IMG/VR virus record: IMGVR_UViG_3300049734_000491
Span: 62,001 to 126,000 of that record
Length of the DNA: 64,000 nt
From: a virus
Direction: 5' to 3' (one strand)
Under the pieces are notes generated by a model. That model did no database searches. It saw only the letters and a program-made list of their open reading frames with translations, and was not told the DNA's origin. How positions within the stretch are numbered: position 1 is the first letter of the stretch; the number at the start of each line of letters is the position of its first letter. Positions 9,701 to 18,426 of this stretch are shown here, in pieces. Position numbers and translations under genes: made by a program.

Positions 9701-11817
9701 TCACCGAGGGTGTCTCCGGCTACACCGCCATCGCGGGCAGCTCGCAGATGGGGACGTGGGCGCTGGACTCTGTCGGCCAACCCCAGTTGGTCTACATCTC
9801 CCCGCTGGCCACGAACTACACGGCGATCTTGGCTGGGGTCTTCCCCCGACCCAAGCCCAGTGGCTCCGGCTACGTCGGGATCGCGGTCGGCTCCAACAAC
9901 GTGTACCTCCTTGATGCAGCCGGTGGCCTCTCGGCGTTCGGATTCGGGCTTCCTCCGGCGGGGGGTGCTGGGCCCAGCGGTGGCAAGTGGATCAAGGTGG
10001 TGGCCAGCGCCACCCACTACGGAGTGCTCTCCGACCAAGGTCAGATCTACTGGGACATCGAGGTTCCCGGCGACAACGCCACGATCGCCGCCATCCAGGC
10101 CCCGCCGACGGAGAAGATCTTCGCTGACGTCGCCGTGGGGTACCACCACACCTACGCGTTGCTGAATGCCAGCCAGACAGCTCCAGGCCAGGTCTATGGG
10201 TACGGCACGCCCTGGAACACGAACATCGGTGAACACACCGTCCTGACCAACCCCGGACACACCGGCATCGGCGCCGGACCACCGGTCGGAACTTGGGGAT
10301 TCGCGGTCGTCTCCGAGACCGATACCCGTCCCTTCGGCCTCACCGTGTTCGGACCGGATGCTCCTGACATCCCACCGGCCACCTCGGCCCCGGGGGCACC
10401 GAACAACTTCAGGGTCATCAACTACAACGGAAGTACCGACACCGGCGGGACCCACAACACGGTGACTCTCGAGTGGGAGCGTCCGCTGTCCGGTCAGATG
10501 CCGGCCTGGTACGAGATCACCTACACACCCATGACCGAGGGGGCCCCGCCGACCTCCCCACCGATTGGGTCGGTCATCGCGACCGTTCCGGACAACGGAG
10601 AGGTCCGACAGACGGCAACCATCGAGTTGCCCGCCGGACTGCACGGTCCGATGTACTACATGATCCGTTCGATCGGACAGGGCGGGGTCTCCGCCGGCGG
10701 TGCGTCGTTTTGGGTCCTGACCACCTACGACAACACCCTGTTGCTCGGTGACTGGCGGAAGGTCCGTGTCACCCTCGTCGACTACAGCTGCGACCAGGGC
10801 GGCTACGTCATCATGTTCGAGATCGACGAGATCGTCGGGGGCACCGACGGATGGACCGGGGCCCAGATCGACTTCGACATGATCCCGGAGGGAACCTTCT
10901 ACTTCCCCGTCAACTCGAAGGTCTCCGTCGCCCGTCAGTTCGGACCCTGCATCGCCGGTCGCCCGACCACGGCGTTCCACATCGCCGGCCTCGAGCACAT
11001 CACGGTGCCGCCGAGTCCCCAGAACATCGTCAAGGTGATCATCGACTACTCGATCTGCGTCGAGGACGGATACGCATACTGGGTCCATGATGACAGCCAG
11101 TCGATCCAGAGCGGCAACGAGAACCGGATCGACGTGCCCCCGCTCTACGAGCACTGCAAGACGATGATGCCCAAGGTGCAGTACCTGCGTGACCTGCACA
11201 GCCCATTCGTCGTCTCGGACTTCTGCCTCGGAGCACTCGACAGCTTCCAGTACGACATCCGTTCCGGTGTGTTCTCCGTGCTCGGACGCCCGGCTCCGGT
11301 GGTGGTGGTCGACTCTCGTTCGACTGCCAGTGGTCAACTCATCTTCATCAACCAAGGGTCTGGGGCAGAAGGACGAAGTGCGCTTCTCGCCCTACAAGAT
11401 CTGTTCCGCAGCGGCCACCCCATGCTGCTCCAAGTCTTGAGTGACTACGAGGTCGGCCACGGTGAGTTGTACTTCCAGCCAACTTCCATCAACGACCGGT
11501 GGATCGGTCCCGACGCTCGTCGACCCGAGCACGCCCTCGAGGTCAACTTCATCGAAATCGATCCCCCCAAGGGTCAGGTCATCCTCTACCAGATCGGCAT
11601 TCCGTTGTCGGCCGAGCCCGGCACGGAGCTGGTGAAGACGCCCGAGTACGTCGACTGGCCCGGTGACACGAACCCGTTGTTCGGGATGAGGTTCTGTGAG
11701 GGTGGCTTGAAGGAGCGATACGACACCTGTGATGGGGTGCTGTACAAGGACATGACGACCGGAACCAAGCGGACCTGCAACGAGGTGTTCCACTCACCGG
11801 AAATGACGACCTGCTGA
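6736..11817 (+). CDS. Giant tail protein: repeated beta domains, RCC1-like, FN3 and Dit-like parts
   Basis: Predicted 1693-residue tail protein. Two long copies of a beta-sandwich repeat start near residues 12 and 460 (RTNTTFSIPSG / RTNTVVDYPAG, each with a TRN or TSEN...EAVDPS motif). From about 895 to 1200 are RCC1-like repeats (YAAGRDYGFYLDKNGELKVFG). An FN3-type module lies near 1220-1330. The last 200 residues resemble a distal-tail (Dit) fold protein. It probably joins tail tip and cell-surface binding functions. The same beta repeat recurs in the leftward fibre gene at 30203-32296, so domains have been shared within the genome. Confidence 0.8.
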   Translation: MAIKFKGLSSVPLGTRTNTTFSIPSGIDNGDVLILVFLTRNQGEAVDPSGLTSASVGWNEHGSSPWSVTTASGVEAEMRLYSKTARNEPTTYTATHAESETQVVCLHYTGISTLDVSYDGGLSATGAGSTSTVPDNQSDRNPENFILWLGCDWADNANDRRPPSGDDPTFTERFDSQLLYVADGVKTQRGVIGVRSTTNQSSATNSWIAAMPNYRSERSDGGYLGTTGTTLEAQNTVPSATLKVPSTGYPVGTTLIALLGTEHVDPPVMSASDVRGNVWTLLQSAQTDPRELAGHLLTTKVTTALQPNDLITFTTSIPTYRWVITLSAFSDDLTPTTGAATNYNNSSVNDLLVQLNTTAPNSLVFGGHVVDPNSVGVQAIDVDANACQTWPLYTPYPAGTFDYVQVTGQYQYVGPGLFNFRARQRGVSGSAVTLAHAFTTSLPPAESQSPIQLRSYTSVPRALRTNTVVDYPAGVQPSDRLYLVFTSENLTEAVDPSVGSSGWELITSALGATVAGTEMETRVYGKNHYGEASSLTLTHAESTTQAVMVAYSGAANLRGVTWLTQTGTGTSSTLANTQIEVPNGKAVSFSWDWGDGGRARIPPSGYTARFDSERLYVVDSPMRYVGQTTARALTNNSLATSPWGTWHGSLDPQLRVGGHVNTTGAIRSGSSTTGTCVVPPGGYPVGINLFALISTSHAAATTMTASDPGGNTWNMVQSTTNTVGGISLYLLWTKVTTALTEGQVITFTSGTAATKFAVNLSAFTGNLIPTTGTANNYNNTTGVGANNTLTSGMVTTTADQSLLIGGHGHVSSTLVVLPSDGGIGTFRVSTFGGSDRVAQGQYKYVGPGTTDLHADAVSNGTFVSLAQAFEVGPDTVPTTPVPPGEAIEPNPSYAYAAGRDYGFYLDKNGELKVFGALWSYNLPQSDGQPYLGNKAVIAVEEPEEGGVRPQAGGFMLGYEGHVIGIGYYDQDYWRGFPPDEQQDTPELQITEGVSGYTAIAGSSQMGTWALDSVGQPQLVYISPLATNYTAILAGVFPRPKPSGSGYVGIAVGSNNVYLLDAAGGLSAFGFGLPPAGGAGPSGGKWIKVVASATHYGVLSDQGQIYWDIEVPGDNATIAAIQAPPTEKIFADVAVGYHHTYALLNASQTAPGQVYGYGTPWNTNIGEHTVLTNPGHTGIGAGPPVGTWGFAVVSETDTRPFGLTVFGPDAPDIPPATSAPGAPNNFRVINYNGSTDTGGTHNTVTLEWERPLSGQMPAWYEITYTPMTEGAPPTSPPIGSVIATVPDNGEVRQTATIELPAGLHGPMYYMIRSIGQGGVSAGGASFWVLTTYDNTLLLGDWRKVRVTLVDYSCDQGGYVIMFEIDEIVGGTDGWTGAQIDFDMIPEGTFYFPVNSKVSVARQFGPCIAGRPTTAFHIAGLEHITVPPSPQNIVKVIIDYSICVEDGYAYWVHDDSQSIQSGNENRIDVPPLYEHCKTMMPKVQYLRDLHSPFVVSDFCLGALDSFQYDIRSGVFSVLGRPAPVVVVDSRSTASGQLIFINQGSGAEGRSALLALQDLFRSGHPMLLQVLSDYEVGHGELYFQPTSINDRWIGPDARRPEHALEVNFIEIDPPKGQVILYQIGIPLSAEPGTELVKTPEYVDWPGDTNPLFGMRFCEGGLKERYDTCDGVLYKDMTTGTKRTCNEVFHSPEMTTC

Positions 11818-13790
11818 TGTACCTCTACGGCGGCGGTCCGGATGGAACCCCCGAGGTGCCGGGGGACGAACGGTTCCGGCTGCACAAGGACGTCAAGGCG
11901 ATCACCAACGAACAGATCATCGAGATCTCCGAGATCGTCCAGAGCTCACACCACATCAACACCAGAGTGATGCGATGCGTGGCCGAGCCCATGGTGAAGG
12001 TGGCGCTCAAGGGAGCAGAGGCCAACGGGTGCCGGACCCAGCCCTACTTCTGGTCCCGCTGGGATCCTTCGTACTGGACGCCGGTCACCTTCTTCATCGA
12101 GTCGGGATCGATCAGTGAGTCCCTGACCGACGAGACCACCCGTTCGCTCAGCCTGACCTGCCACTCCGAACACTGGACCACCTTCGAGTCGTTCCAGAAC
12201 GAGATCTCTCCGTTCCACACCCTGCTGCGGGTCGAGCGAGGGGTCGAGGTCGCCACTTCGACCAGTACGGATCCACCCAGTCCCGGTGAACCTGTCACCA
12301 TCTGGATCCCGCTCGGGATCTACCGGGTCCACAAGGTCAACTTCAACCGGGACCACACCGCCGACATCGAGGCGTACTCCCTCGAGCAGGTGTTGAAGGA
12401 CTTCCTGTACGAGAAGATCCCAGCACCGCTCGCGTCGGCCAGGCCGTGGATGGGGTTGTGGGAGGAAACCTGGCTGCCCGGTGGTCTCGACAACACCGAC
12501 CCGAACGCCCGGGACTGGTCCCACGTCACCTACGAGCTCAGCAACTCGATCACACCGGATGCGGCAGCCAAGGTGGCTGGGGAGACCTTCCAGTCAGGAT
12601 TCCAGGTCGGGACGTCCTTCGCTCGGTGGACCGGGATCCGGGACATGCTCGAGGCCCGCCACTTCAACCTCTACGTCAATCGGGTCGGCAAGCCGATCGT
12701 GGTCCGGATCCCAGAACCACAGGATGCTCCGGCGGACTGGGTTCCACAGGAGATCCAGAACCAGCTCATCATGAACGAGGGTGGCGGGGCCAACCTCGGC
12801 AACATCGTCAGCCGAACCGAGGACTTCAACCGCGACGGCCTCTTCAACACGATCGTGGCCTACGGGGAAATCGAGGTCGAGAGCAACGCGGACGGATCGG
12901 CAGGTTCGCCCAGCAAGGCGGGAACACCCGTCGTCACCATCGTCACCGACGACAATCCGGCTTCACCCACCTACGTCGGCGGGCCCTTCGGACAGATCGG
13001 CATCGAGCTCCACGTCGAGAGTTTGCTGGCGGCCGGCAAGCTCGAGGTCGAGGGCAAGGCGAAGTTGGCTCGGTCCAAGATCCTGACCACTCGCACCAAC
13101 CTGTCGCTGCTGCCGAACCCCACCATCGAGGTCGGTGATCGGATCAAGGTCCACTACCCCGACGGGTCGTACCGGTTCTTCATCATCGAGTCGGCCGACA
13201 TCCCCCTCACCGTCGACTCCGAGCTCTCGGTGCAAGCCTTCACCTACGACAACAGCCGGACCCTCGCCTGCATCGGCATCCCGACCGACATCCAGATCTC
13301 ATGGGGCCCGACCGACTCGGCGATCCGGCTCAACTTCTTGGGGGTGGACGGAGCTACGGGCTATGAGTGGACCTCGGACGCCGCCCTGTTCTGGAATCCC
13401 ATCGTCACGACGAACCTCCCGAACGGTCGGGTGGAGATGGAGATCACTGGGCTTCGTCCTCTGACCGACTACTCGATCCGGCTCCGGACCGTCATGGACA
13501 ACGACTACGAATGTCCACCCATCCAGTTGATCGACGACGAGTTCGGCATCGCCAGGATCCCGGGAAGTCTGTTAGTGGCCGAAGCCGGCTGGCCGGGGAG
13601 GTTCCAGGACCCGATGGCCACCCCAGCCAACATTGTCATGGCCAACCTGTACGGTGCGTTCCACATCCTGCCGTTGGCTGGGAGCTTGGCTGGGGTGAAC
13701 AGCCCGTGGGACCAAGGTGCGTACATTCTCATGGCCGACGGCATGGAAGCGACGTGGACCGGTGACCGGTTCGTCCAGAGGATCGGCTGA
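11817..13790 (+). CDS. Minor tail protein, tail-hub (Gp37/Tal-like)
   Basis: Predicted 657-residue protein starting in a one-base overlap after the giant tail protein. Residues about 100-200 (SLSLTCHSEHW, then IWIPLGIYRVHKV) resemble the hub or Gp37-like proteins placed after Dit in actinophages, where a ring of such proteins closes the tail tip. An FN3-like segment lies near 495-570, and a C-terminal 80-residue domain holds WPGRFQDP. No peptidase motif was recognised. Confidence 0.72.
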   Translation: MYLYGGGPDGTPEVPGDERFRLHKDVKAITNEQIIEISEIVQSSHHINTRVMRCVAEPMVKVALKGAEANGCRTQPYFWSRWDPSYWTPVTFFIESGSISESLTDETTRSLSLTCHSEHWTTFESFQNEISPFHTLLRVERGVEVATSTSTDPPSPGEPVTIWIPLGIYRVHKVNFNRDHTADIEAYSLEQVLKDFLYEKIPAPLASARPWMGLWEETWLPGGLDNTDPNARDWSHVTYELSNSITPDAAAKVAGETFQSGFQVGTSFARWTGIRDMLEARHFNLYVNRVGKPIVVRIPEPQDAPADWVPQEIQNQLIMNEGGGANLGNIVSRTEDFNRDGLFNTIVAYGEIEVESNADGSAGSPSKAGTPVVTIVTDDNPASPTYVGGPFGQIGIELHVESLLAAGKLEVEGKAKLARSKILTTRTNLSLLPNPTIEVGDRIKVHYPDGSYRFFIIESADIPLTVDSELSVQAFTYDNSRTLACIGIPTDIQISWGPTDSAIRLNFLGVDGATGYEWTSDAALFWNPIVTTNLPNGRVEMEITGLRPLTDYSIRLRTVMDNDYECPPIQLIDDEFGIARIPGSLLVAEAGWPGRFQDPMATPANIVMANLYGAFHILPLAGSLAGVNSPWDQGAYILMADGMEATWTGDRFVQRIG

Positions 13791-14398
13791 TGCCCAAGAA
13801 GAGCTCTGCCTCCGCTCCGGTCCAGTTCAGGACCAGTGCTCCTCCTCCGGTGCTGTCGATGAAGCACATCGGTCGGACGAGCTTGGTCGTGACGTGGCCC
13901 CACGTCTACGGCGTGTCGGAGTTCATCGACAAGTACCGAGTCACCCTCATGCCCGGAGGCACGTGGGACACCGGACGGCTCAGCAACGAGGGCGACGCGA
14001 AGGAGTGGACCTTCAGCGGTCTCGCCATGAACTACCCGTACGCCATCTCGGTGCAGGCGGTGAACACACCGGTCGGGAAGCCCGAGGCCGTCGGACCGCC
14101 GGGGACGATCTCGGTCTCGACGCTGCCGCAGTGGGCCGAGCCTCCAGCACAGGGGATCGACGGATGGACCGGATCGGCGTACGTGGCCGGTCGGACGAAC
14201 CTTCGCTACAACCAGTCAGGGATCTTCGACACCGTGGACAACTGGGCCAAGGCCCAGATCGGTGGGATCCTGGCTGCCGGCGACCCGACGGTCGATCGCA
14301 GGGAGGGCATGACGTGGATCGAGTTCGGGATCAACCATGCTCCCGAGCTCCAGATCCTCGCTGTGGTGATGCGGGCGGGTGACACATGGCCGGAGTAG
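13790..14398 (+). CDS. Minor tail protein with FN3-like domain
   Basis: Predicted 202-residue protein coupled to the hub gene by a one-base overlap. Residues about 20-110 form an FN3-like module (GRTSLVVTWPHV, DKYRVTL, YAISVQAVNT). The remainder (VDRREGMTWIEFGINHAPEL) is of unknown fold. FN3 modules in phage tails usually help weak attachment to cell-surface sugars; here that is an inference. Confidence 0.7.
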   Translation: MPKKSSASAPVQFRTSAPPPVLSMKHIGRTSLVVTWPHVYGVSEFIDKYRVTLMPGGTWDTGRLSNEGDAKEWTFSGLAMNYPYAISVQAVNTPVGKPEAVGPPGTISVSTLPQWAEPPAQGIDGWTGSAYVAGRTNLRYNQSGIFDTVDNWAKAQIGGILAAGDPTVDRREGMTWIEFGINHAPELQILAVVMRAGDTWPE

Positions 14399-14407
14399 GA
14401 GGACCTG

Positions 14408-15133
14408 ATGTCAGCTGTAGGTGACGCGATCGCACAAGAAGCACTCAATGGTCTCGGGACGTGCGAGAACAGTCGTGGGTTGGCGCCGCCCTACACCGAC
14501 ACCATCGGAGCACAGGCATGGTGCGGGTCCTTCATCGAGTACTGCTATCGGGTCAACGGCGTGAACCTCCACAGCTACACGTCCAATCCGTACTACGTGT
14601 CGACGTACTGGGCGGACATGAAGAAGCGAGGGTTCAACCTCGCCCCCAGCCAAGCCGAGCCGGGTGATGCGGCCTTCTACAACTGGGATGGCGGTCGTGA
14701 GGATCACGTCGAGATCGTGATCCAGAACAAGGGGAACGGCGTCCTCGACTGTGTGGGCGGGAACGTCAGCAACTGCGTGAAGCGACAGGACCGGAGTGGG
14801 CACACGCTGATCGGCGTGGCTCGAGTCCCAGAGCTGCGGAGCAGCGACTCCGGAGGAACCGGTGGTCCGGGTGACCCCGACGTGCCCACCCTGCCAGATC
14901 CCATCGGCATGGACTACGGACTCAACATCTACTCCGCCGAGGAACGGAACAACCGCCTCTACGAAGGACCGCTGCAGTACTGCGCCCACAACAGCCTGTT
15001 GGGGTGGGACGTCTCAGCGATGGGACGGGGAGTGGCGGCGACCAAGTTCAGCATCTGGACCCAGCGGGGGAACTACTGCCTCGACACCGTGTCGGTGGTG
15101 TGGGACTTCGCTGGCAAGCCAAACCCAGATTGA
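14408..15133 (+). CDS. CHAP/NlpC-P60-like cell wall hydrolase, tail-associated
   Basis: Predicted 241-residue protein with an AGGAGG ribosome site 9 nt before ATG. The first 140 residues match a CHAP-type amidase/endopeptidase: catalytic Cys in QAWCGSFIEYCYR (near residue 38), His in EDHVEIV (near 99) and a following Asn/Asp region. A Gly/Pro linker near 145-165 leads to a C-terminal domain with paired Cys. Its place among tail genes, not the lysis genes, suggests a virion hydrolase that opens peptidoglycan at infection; use in lysis is also possible. Confidence 0.8.
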   Translation: MSAVGDAIAQEALNGLGTCENSRGLAPPYTDTIGAQAWCGSFIEYCYRVNGVNLHSYTSNPYYVSTYWADMKKRGFNLAPSQAEPGDAAFYNWDGGREDHVEIVIQNKGNGVLDCVGGNVSNCVKRQDRSGHTLIGVARVPELRSSDSGGTGGPGDPDVPTLPDPIGMDYGLNIYSAEERNNRLYEGPLQYCAHNSLLGWDVSAMGRGVAATKFSIWTQRGNYCLDTVSVVWDFAGKPNPD

Positions 15134-15142
15134 GGTACTGAA

Positions 15143-15493
15143 ATGCCCATGGACGACAGAAAGTCCCTCCACGCAGGTGCGGTCAAGGGACCGTCATTCG
15201 ACAAGCTCGACGGGTTCAAGGACTTCCTCGGTGTGCAGTCGGAGTCCAGCGACCGGGACAACACAGTTCCACAGGTCGTGCTCCGGTACGGCATCTTTCG
15301 TGGCTGGCGTCCCAACACGCCCACTGGGCAACCCCACCTGGCCATGGTTGATGTCGGTGGTGGGAACACGATCTACGCCCACGTGGTGCACACCGATCCC
15401 ACGTATCCCACTCTGCCGACCGACAGTCGTGTGGTGGTCATGACGTGGGGCGTAGCCCAGGCAATCCTTCTCGGTAGGCTCTATCACGACTGA
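15143..15493 (+). CDS. Hypothetical tail protein
   Basis: Predicted 116-residue protein, ATG preceded by GAGG. Mostly beta-rich (QVVLRYGIFRGWRP, HLAMVDVGGGNTIYAHVVHT). It lies between the CHAP hydrolase and an S74-type fibre, so a tail-tip or fibre-connector role is likely. No family is recognised. Confidence 0.65.
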   Translation: MPMDDRKSLHAGAVKGPSFDKLDGFKDFLGVQSESSDRDNTVPQVVLRYGIFRGWRPNTPTGQPHLAMVDVGGGNTIYAHVVHTDPTYPTLPTDSRVVVMTWGVAQAILLGRLYHD

Positions 15494-15504
15494 TCGGAAT
15501 TCCA

Positions 15505-16881
15505 ATGCCCAAGCCCTACAAGACCTTCATCATCCCGACCGGACAGGATGAAGCGAACATCCCCTTCATCTTCGAGCAGTTCATCGACTCCGGTCTCAAG
15601 ACCGGCTCGGTCATCGCCCACTTCGCCAGCATGGCTGATGCTGACGCGGCTGCGGCGACGGGAGCGTTCCCCTACGGGTCGATGGCTTGGGTCAACGCCG
15701 TGCTCTGCCGCAGCACGGGCACGAGGTTCGAGCCGGTGCTCAGCCCCTACATGAGCACCTATGCGTACTTCAACTCTGTGTCGGGACGGGACGACTTCTT
15801 CCTGAACGACGCAGAGGGTGGAACGCCGGCGATCGGACAGCTCGCGGTGGTCGGGCCAGCCAACGAGATCAACCTGACGGTCTACGACGGGACCAAGTGG
15901 TTGAGTGCGACCGACTACATGTACCGACAGGGCCGACTTCTCGGGGACCACACGGGGAACACCGTGAACATCGGTGACCCGAACAACCCCAAGGGGACGC
16001 CGTACAACCCAGGTGGGTTCCGAGATGCTGAGGGATGGGCGATCAACCTCGCCGGCAACACGTTCGTGGACGGTGCGATGAACGTCCACGACCCATTGGG
16101 TGCCTACGACGAGTTCCATACCCATGGACCAGTGAACTTCCGAGACGGTGCCATCACGGTCCACGGCAGCACCTCCTTCGACGTCCACACGTGGACCAAC
16201 TTCTGGCGGAACGTCAGTCTCAAGGGGGACGTCTATATCGAAGCCAACAAGATGTACTCGTGGGATTCCTTCATCGGGAACATCTACCCGAACGGTGGAG
16301 AGAACGGGTACATCCACTCCCGCGGCAACCACAAGATCTGGAACACGCTCATCGTCAACCAGGCTGCATACATCACCGGCGGAATCGTGATGAACGTGGG
16401 TAGCAACCTCAGTGGAGGTGACAACGTCGACGCCAACTCGATCACCGGCAACGTGCTGTGGTCTCGTGGAAGCGTTCTCGGCACTGCGTTCATCACGACC
16501 TCCGACAGTCGGCTCAAGTCCGACATTCGCTCCGCACCGGTCGGGGCGCTGGACATCGTCGAAGCGGTACCGACCAAGAGCTATTCGATGGACGGAGCGA
16601 AGACGACCTTCGGTTGGCAGGCGGAGCGGGTACAGGAAGTCCTTCCCACTGCTGTTGTGGAGACCGACACCACTGCCTACGCTCCGCCCCCGATCGATTC
16701 CAGCCAGGTTCCTGAAGGATTCTCGGTGCCCGAACCGCCAGACGGTCCAAACTTCACCGATCTCAAGTCGATCAACTTGAGCGAGATGACCGCCACGCTG
16801 TGGAAGGCGGTGCAGGAGCTCTCGGCCGAGGTGCGCGATCTCAAGACGCAGTTGGCTGGCCTGACAGGTCCTCCGGCCTGA
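15505..16881 (+). CDS. Tail fibre/spike with C-terminal S74 self-cleaving chaperone
   Basis: Predicted 458-residue fibre. The middle is a beta-rich repetitive shaft with many Asn/Gly/His. From about residue 330 (TSDSRLKSDI) the sequence matches the intramolecular chaperone (peptidase S74) that trimerises fibre proteins and then cuts itself off at a Ser just before the Asp. It continues with FGWQAERVQEVLP and a final coiled coil (LWKAVQELSAEVRDLKTQL), as in that family. It is the last gene of the rightward tail cluster, before a promoter-like element. Confidence 0.85.
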   Translation: MPKPYKTFIIPTGQDEANIPFIFEQFIDSGLKTGSVIAHFASMADADAAAATGAFPYGSMAWVNAVLCRSTGTRFEPVLSPYMSTYAYFNSVSGRDDFFLNDAEGGTPAIGQLAVVGPANEINLTVYDGTKWLSATDYMYRQGRLLGDHTGNTVNIGDPNNPKGTPYNPGGFRDAEGWAINLAGNTFVDGAMNVHDPLGAYDEFHTHGPVNFRDGAITVHGSTSFDVHTWTNFWRNVSLKGDVYIEANKMYSWDSFIGNIYPNGGENGYIHSRGNHKIWNTLIVNQAAYITGGIVMNVGSNLSGGDNVDANSITGNVLWSRGSVLGTAFITTSDSRLKSDIRSAPVGALDIVEAVPTKSYSMDGAKTTFGWQAERVQEVLPTAVVETDTTAYAPPPIDSSQVPEGFSVPEPPDGPNFTDLKSINLSEMTATLWKAVQELSAEVRDLKTQLAGLTGPPA

Positions 16882-16914
16882 GAATTGGCGGTTCTCCACG
16901 TGGTTCGACCTCGG

Positions 16915-16931
16915 TATCTGTAGTACCTTGG
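16915..16931 (+). promoter_or_regulatory. Promoter-like element ATCTGTAGTACC
   Basis: The sequence TATCTGTAGTACCTTGG has a -10-like TAGTAC at 16921-16926 but no clear -35 box. Almost the same bases recur at 21958-21973 before the lysis genes, where a good TTGACA box exists. It lies 58 nt before the histone-like gene and probably drives it. Confidence 0.5.
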
Positions 16932-16983
16932 CATTGGTCTGATGTGGCAGATCAACACCCACCGAACATCGTGAAGGATGGAA

Positions 16984-17568
16984 ATGGCCAAGGTCACAAC
17001 CGAACGAATCGCCCGTGCGCGTCTGAAGAAGGAAGAAGCGATCCAGAACCTGAAGGATCTGGTCGTCCAGTCCGTCAACGACGGGGTCCTGCTGCGTGAC
17101 GCCTCCGAAGCGGCTGGGGTCACCTACGAGACCGTCCGGCTCTGGAGGCTCGAGGCCGGCCAGGTCGTCGATGCCCGCCGCAAGGGCACCCCGACCGCCG
17201 AGACGAAGAAGCGGATGCAGTCCGCGAAGCGCGTCGCCGAGCAGATCCGTGCCAACGGAATCGCCCCGACGGCCGCTGCTCCAGCCAAGAAGAAGGCCCC
17301 AGCCAAGAAGAAGGCCTCGGCGCCCGTGGCCCCAGAAGCACCCCCCACCGAAACCGAGGCCCCAACGGCGCCGGTGAGGAAGGCTCCGGCCAAGAAGAAG
17401 GCTGCTCCGAAGACGGCGAGGAAGTCCACGACGACCAAGGCGCCTGTTCCCCTTCCGGCCACGGCTGCAGCTCTCAACGGAGGCGGTGAGCTCACGACGG
17501 CCCAGCGTCGGCGCCTCGAGGCGGCCGAGGCCGCTCGGGCCAAGAAGCTGGCCGCAGCAGGCAAGTGA
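16984..17568 (+). CDS. HTH protein with lysine/alanine histone-like tail
   Basis: Predicted 194-residue DNA-binding protein. Residues about 25-60 form a helix-turn-helix (LLRDASEAAGVTYETVRLWR). Residues 90-150 carry PAKKKAPAKKKA-type repeats like histone H1 or mycobacterial Lsr2/HupB tails. ATG 16984 is preferred to ATG 16978 because the AAGGAT site would abut the latter. It has its own promoter-like element and is followed by a one-base overlap with the next gene. Likely an abundant nucleoid-type or late regulatory protein; function inferred. Confidence 0.72.
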   Translation: MAKVTTERIARARLKKEEAIQNLKDLVVQSVNDGVLLRDASEAAGVTYETVRLWRLEAGQVVDARRKGTPTAETKKRMQSAKRVAEQIRANGIAPTAAAPAKKKAPAKKKASAPVAPEAPPTETEAPTAPVRKAPAKKKAAPKTARKSTTTKAPVPLPATAAALNGGGELTTAQRRRLEAAEAARAKKLAAAGK

Positions 17569-17747
17569 TGCGGCTCCGGATCACGGTGCGGGGCACCGAC
17601 ACGGAGCTCAGGGGCTACATCGACATCGATGACGACATGGAGCGGTTGAAGGCGTTCGCCGCTGCGATGGAGCCCTTCGGACTCGTGCTGGCCTCAGAAG
17701 CCGATGAGGACTACGACCCCTTCGTCTGGGTCGATCCGGGAACCTGA
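17568..17747 (+). CDS. Small acidic hypothetical protein
   Basis: Predicted 59-residue protein starting at ATG inside the stop overlap of the HTH gene (GTG at 17565 is an alternative). Beta-strand-like start (LRITVRGTDTELRGYI) and acidic end (DEDYDPFVWVD). Translationally coupled to the HTH protein, so perhaps a partner. No family is recognised. Confidence 0.6.
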   Translation: MRLRITVRGTDTELRGYIDIDDDMERLKAFAAAMEPFGLVLASEADEDYDPFVWVDPGT

Positions 17748-17757
17748 CCCCATACGC

Positions 17758-17787
17758 GGAACGACCGCCCCGAAGGACGGCCGTTCC
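17758..17787 (+). terminator. Hairpin terminator after structural operon
   Basis: Arms 17758-17767 and 17778-17787 pair over 10 positions with one mismatch around a CGCCCCGAAGGA-type loop, 10 nt after the last stop of the rightward cluster and before a convergent gene. There is no T-tract, as is usual in actinobacteria. Confidence 0.6.
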
Positions 17788-17890
17788 ACACAACAACAAC
17801 AGGACAACCACATCCCGTTGTCGATGAGTGTAGCACCAACCGTTTCACCCACGCCAGTCCCTTCACGAATCCTGAGGGAATCTGCAGAAC

Positions 17891-18415
17891 TCACGACTGA
17901 CGCTGCCGAGCCCTCCAACGTCGACCAGCTTCTCGCTGACACGTTCGACAACGACGAAACCCTTTCGGGTCGATGTACGTGTTCGCTGTGTCGTAGGGAT
18001 GTCCGAACGGACAGCTGGTCATGTGTTCGTAGCGTCGACGTAGGTTCTCGGAGCGCGTAACCGGCTCGAGATGCTCAGGATTCACACACAGCGTGTTGAG
18101 GCAGAGGTGATCAAGGTCCAAGTCATCTGGAACCTTGGGTCCAAGCGCTTCGTAGATAAGTCGGTGTGCTCGATGAGTGCGACCCTGCCACTTGATCTGA
18201 CCGTACCCATCACTACTGACTGTTCCTTTCCACTGCCAACAACCTGAGCTAGGGACAATTTCGTAGAGACGGTGTAAACGATCTTCAAGAGTCTCGTCAC
18301 GAAATGCCCCACCAGCGTAAGGATCACCGTACCGCGACTGTCGATAGTGGTGAGGTCCGCAAAATCCATCTGCTCTGATCGGACGAGAGCAGTCTGGCAG
18401 CAAGCACTCAGACAT
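17891..18415 (-). CDS. HNH homing endonuclease
   Basis: Predicted 174-residue endonuclease. N-terminal zinc-finger block (CLLPDCSRPIRADGFC...HHYRQSRYG), HNH core LDLDHLCLNTLCVNPEHLEPVT, then a second Cys-rich part (HPYDTANTYID, CRTCQREAGRR). The ATG at 18415 is picked because the homologous proteins begin with the first Cys pair; the frame continues upstream into the methyltransferase gene. It lies 11 nt after the methyltransferase stop on the same strand. Confidence 0.85.
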   Translation of the reverse strand: MSECLLPDCSRPIRADGFCGPHHYRQSRYGDPYAGGAFRDETLEDRLHRLYEIVPSSGCWQWKGTVSSDGYGQIKWQGRTHRAHRLIYEALGPKVPDDLDLDHLCLNTLCVNPEHLEPVTRSENLRRRYEHMTSCPFGHPYDTANTYIDPKGFRRCRTCQREAGRRWRARQRQS

Positions 18416-18426
18416 CAACGTGAACT

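Noticed and set aside
9106-11355. 749-residue open frame on the minus strand
   Set aside because: Antisense shadow of the giant tail protein; Asp/Val/Gly/Arg-heavy composition typical of complementary-strand reading of GC-rich genes.
15484-16962. 492-residue open frame on the minus strand
   Set aside because: Shadow of the S74 fibre gene, which has clear family motifs on the plus strand.
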